NCBI GenBank assembly: GCA_047600785.1
Contig: JASGKH010000002.1
Coordinates: forward strand, 186,001-250,000
Direction of reading: 5' to 3'
Length of the DNA: 64,000 nt
From: Breznakibacter sp047600785
GTDB lineage: Bacteria; Bacteroidota; Bacteroidia; Bacteroidales; Marinilabiliaceae
Both the position numbers and the translations under genes were made by a program. The notes beneath the pieces are model-generated. The model was not told the DNA's origin. It searched no databases and saw only the letters and a list, made by a program, of their open reading frames with translations. Numbering within the stretch: the first letter of the stretch is position 1; every line of letters begins with the position of its first letter. Shown here piece by piece: positions 62,728-64,000 of this stretch.

Positions 62728-64000
62728 CTAGCTAAATTCTGGTAATTTGAGAAGAGGGTAAACAGTACCCAATCCTGTTTGATTGATAAAATATTTATCA
62801 ACATAATCAGCGGAATCGTTAATGTACATTGGTTCTGATAATATAAACCGTTGTACAGAACATTCTTTGTTTTTTTGAATTCTATATGGATGAATTCTGG
62901 CCAGAAAATCATTCACCGCAAGACTAGCATACAACATATTGACGCTTATCACAGCCGGAGAATCAGTTTTAGCATTCTTAATATATCCTTCCTTCTCATG
63001 CAATTTATAAAATTCGGGGTTTTTCCTAAGCTCACCTGCATCTTTTAATTGTTCTGAGGTGTATACCCTTCTTGAAAAAAGGGAAGCCTTTCCCGGTTGG
63101 ATGTAATGAATCGAGCCATTTATAGAATCAATACCACCCACTCCATCAGCATCAAGTCGAACTCCAATATCAAAATACGGAATCAAGTAAAAGTTACTGA
63201 TTAAACTGGCGATATGTCTACCATCGGTAGAATCCATACATCCGAAAATAGCATCGCATGATGCGACCTTAAAAATTGCGTCTTTATTATCATACAAGTC
63301 AGATACAAAGGTTGTAATTTTAGTTCCAAAACCAAGTTTCTGAATAAAATCAGAGAAAATATCAACCTTGTATCTTCCTTGTTTTGCATCATCATAAGTT
63401 GTATTTAGAATCCGATTCAGGTTTCGAAATTCCATTTTCTTAGGGTCAATAAGAACTATTTCCCCTACACCAAGCCTTGCTAACTGCTCAATAACCGGAC
63501 TACCAGTTCCAGAACAACCTAAAACCGCAATGGACAATTGCTTTAATAATTTAACAGTACCTTCTCCAAATGTTTGGATATTCCTAACATCAACATTCTT
63601 ATTAATTTCACAGTTTTTATTATTGTAAATAACAATATCATCAGACACAATTATCACCTCAGACACATGTTCAAACTGTAATTCGGTATTAATTACTCTG
63701 CATATTACTTCACCATCGGATAACATAATTGCTGACAAATGATGAGTTACATTTAATGTCCAACCAAAAACTGAATCAAACAAAATATGGTCAGAAGTAT
63801 CATCTGTTTTCGAGAAATTCCTGATACCTGTTGGATGTGAATGGATTTTTAAAACTGATAAGTTGTTTTTTTCAGCTTCAATTAAGACAGATTGAATAGA
63901 TTCAGTTTCCCAGTCAAGATATAGCTCTTCACGCACCTTGCATGAACTGTATGGAATTTTATGAATCTTGTGAACAAAAAAATATGTAATCTCATTTAAC
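62728..64000 (-). CDS. JAMM peptidase-E1 fusion of a ubiquitin-like system, partial
   Basis: The frame is open to the window edge, so the N-terminus is missing; the GTG at 63936 is not the true start. The N-terminal part is a JAMM/JAB metallopeptidase with KIHSHPTGIRNFSKTDD (H-x-H-P-x6-S-x2-D; coded at 63832-63843 and on). The E1/ThiF adenylation domain follows: VLGCSGTGSPVIEQLARLGVG (in part: GCSGTGSPVIEQLA), VLIDPKKMEFRNLNR, GCMDSTDGRHI and a C-terminal helical region. E1 activates a ubiquitin-like C-terminus with ATP; JAMM trims or removes it. Fused JAMM-E1 proteins belong to bacterial ubiquitin-like operons with an E2 and a ubiquitin-like protein. Those genes are presumably upstream, beyond the right edge. 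Confidence 0.85.
   Translation of the reverse strand, partial: LNEITYFFVHKIHKIPYSSCKVREELYLDWETESIQSVLIEAEKNNLSVLKIHSHPTGIRNFSKTDDTSDHILFDSVFGWTLNVTHHLSAIMLSDGEVICRVINTELQFEHVSEVIIVSDDIVIYNNKNCEINKNVDVRNIQTFGEGTVKLLKQLSIAVLGCSGTGSPVIEQLARLGVGEIVLIDPKKMEFRNLNRILNTTYDDAKQGRYKVDIFSDFIQKLGFGTKITTFVSDLYDNKDAIFKVASCDAIFGCMDSTDGRHIASLISNFYLIPYFDIGVRLDADGVGGIDSINGSIHYIQPGKASLFSRRVYTSEQLKDAGELRKNPEFYKLHEKEGYIKNAKTDSPAVISVNMLYASLAVNDFLARIHPYRIQKNKECSVQRFILSEPMYINDSADYVDKYFINQTGLGTVYPLLKLPEFS

Larger units (their letters stand above)
37708..64000. mobile_element. Integrative element carrying a defence island (left part)
   Basis: The region starts right after tRNA-Pro and is clearly more AT-rich than the preceding chromosome. 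It opens with a tyrosine integrase, regulator, excisionase-like, replication and ATPase genes, then defence cargo. No conjugation genes (mob, tra, type IV coupling protein) appear before the window ends, so whether it is conjugative or only mobilisable is unknown. The right end and the second att copy lie outside the window. Confidence 0.75.

Overview
The window comes from a Bacteroidota chromosome, most likely Bacteroidales. Three things point there: a giant SprB-repeat protein with a type IX secretion (T9SS) C-terminal sorting domain, promoters of the Bacteroidota form TTTG-N19-TAnnTTTG, and a CTnDOT-type tyrosine integrase.

Positions 1-34.9 kb, minus strand: a secreted and surface-protein locus. 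Read 5' to 3' (right to left) it holds a HEAT-like secreted protein, a 1500-residue exported protein, the 2696-residue SprB-like T9SS protein, and then a polymorphic-toxin-like array. The array has one full-length secreted protein (T1, 1334 aa) made of a GC-rich N-terminal carrier, an HELGH peptidase-like pre-toxin segment and an AT-rich papain-like cysteine-peptidase C-terminus. Four N-terminally truncated 'orphan' C-terminal modules follow (T2 papain-like; T3, T4 and T5 zinc-peptidase-like). Every toxin module is followed at once by a different small exported protein or lipoprotein, the presumed periplasmic immunity protein. REP-like hairpins, a ~350-bp direct repeat resembling a decayed REP-associated transposase, and a possible group II intron remnant lie between cassettes. 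Beyond the array are an FN3 protein, an outer-membrane barrel and a transglutaminase-like protein that runs off the left edge. A perfect 347-bp tandem duplication lies at the 5' end of the SprB-like gene.

Positions 35-37.7 kb: core chromosome, with aroC, a membrane sensor histidine kinase and tRNA-Pro(CGG).

Positions 37.7-64 kb: an AT-rich integrative element that probably used tRNA-Pro as its target. It starts with an integrase, an RteC-like regulator, a small alpha-CTD-like protein, an excisionase-like HTH protein, a replication-type protein and a DnaC-like ATPase. The cargo is a defence island. Its centrepiece is a tightly packed ~17-kb operon (43520-60481): AbiEi-like HTH protein, AbiEii-like nucleotidyltransferase, N6-adenine methylase, HsdS-like specificity subunit, NERD + tandem kinase + ATPase fusion, two proteins of unknown family, a HerA-like ATPase and a PP2C phosphatase. 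The operon starts behind a nested, exactly symmetric operator that overlaps a promoter -7 box. It resembles methylation-associated defence systems (MADS, more distantly BREX/Pgl). Its ATPase parts also recall the DptFGH restriction module of phosphorothioation systems, so methylation probably marks self and a kinase/phosphatase pair controls the effector. Two receiver-domain proteins with Glu in place of the phospho-accepting Asp flank the operon. At the right edge a JAMM-E1 fusion and a DUF6527-like protein indicate a second, ubiquitin-like system that continues beyond the window.

All family assignments were made by eye from motifs; no database search was run.
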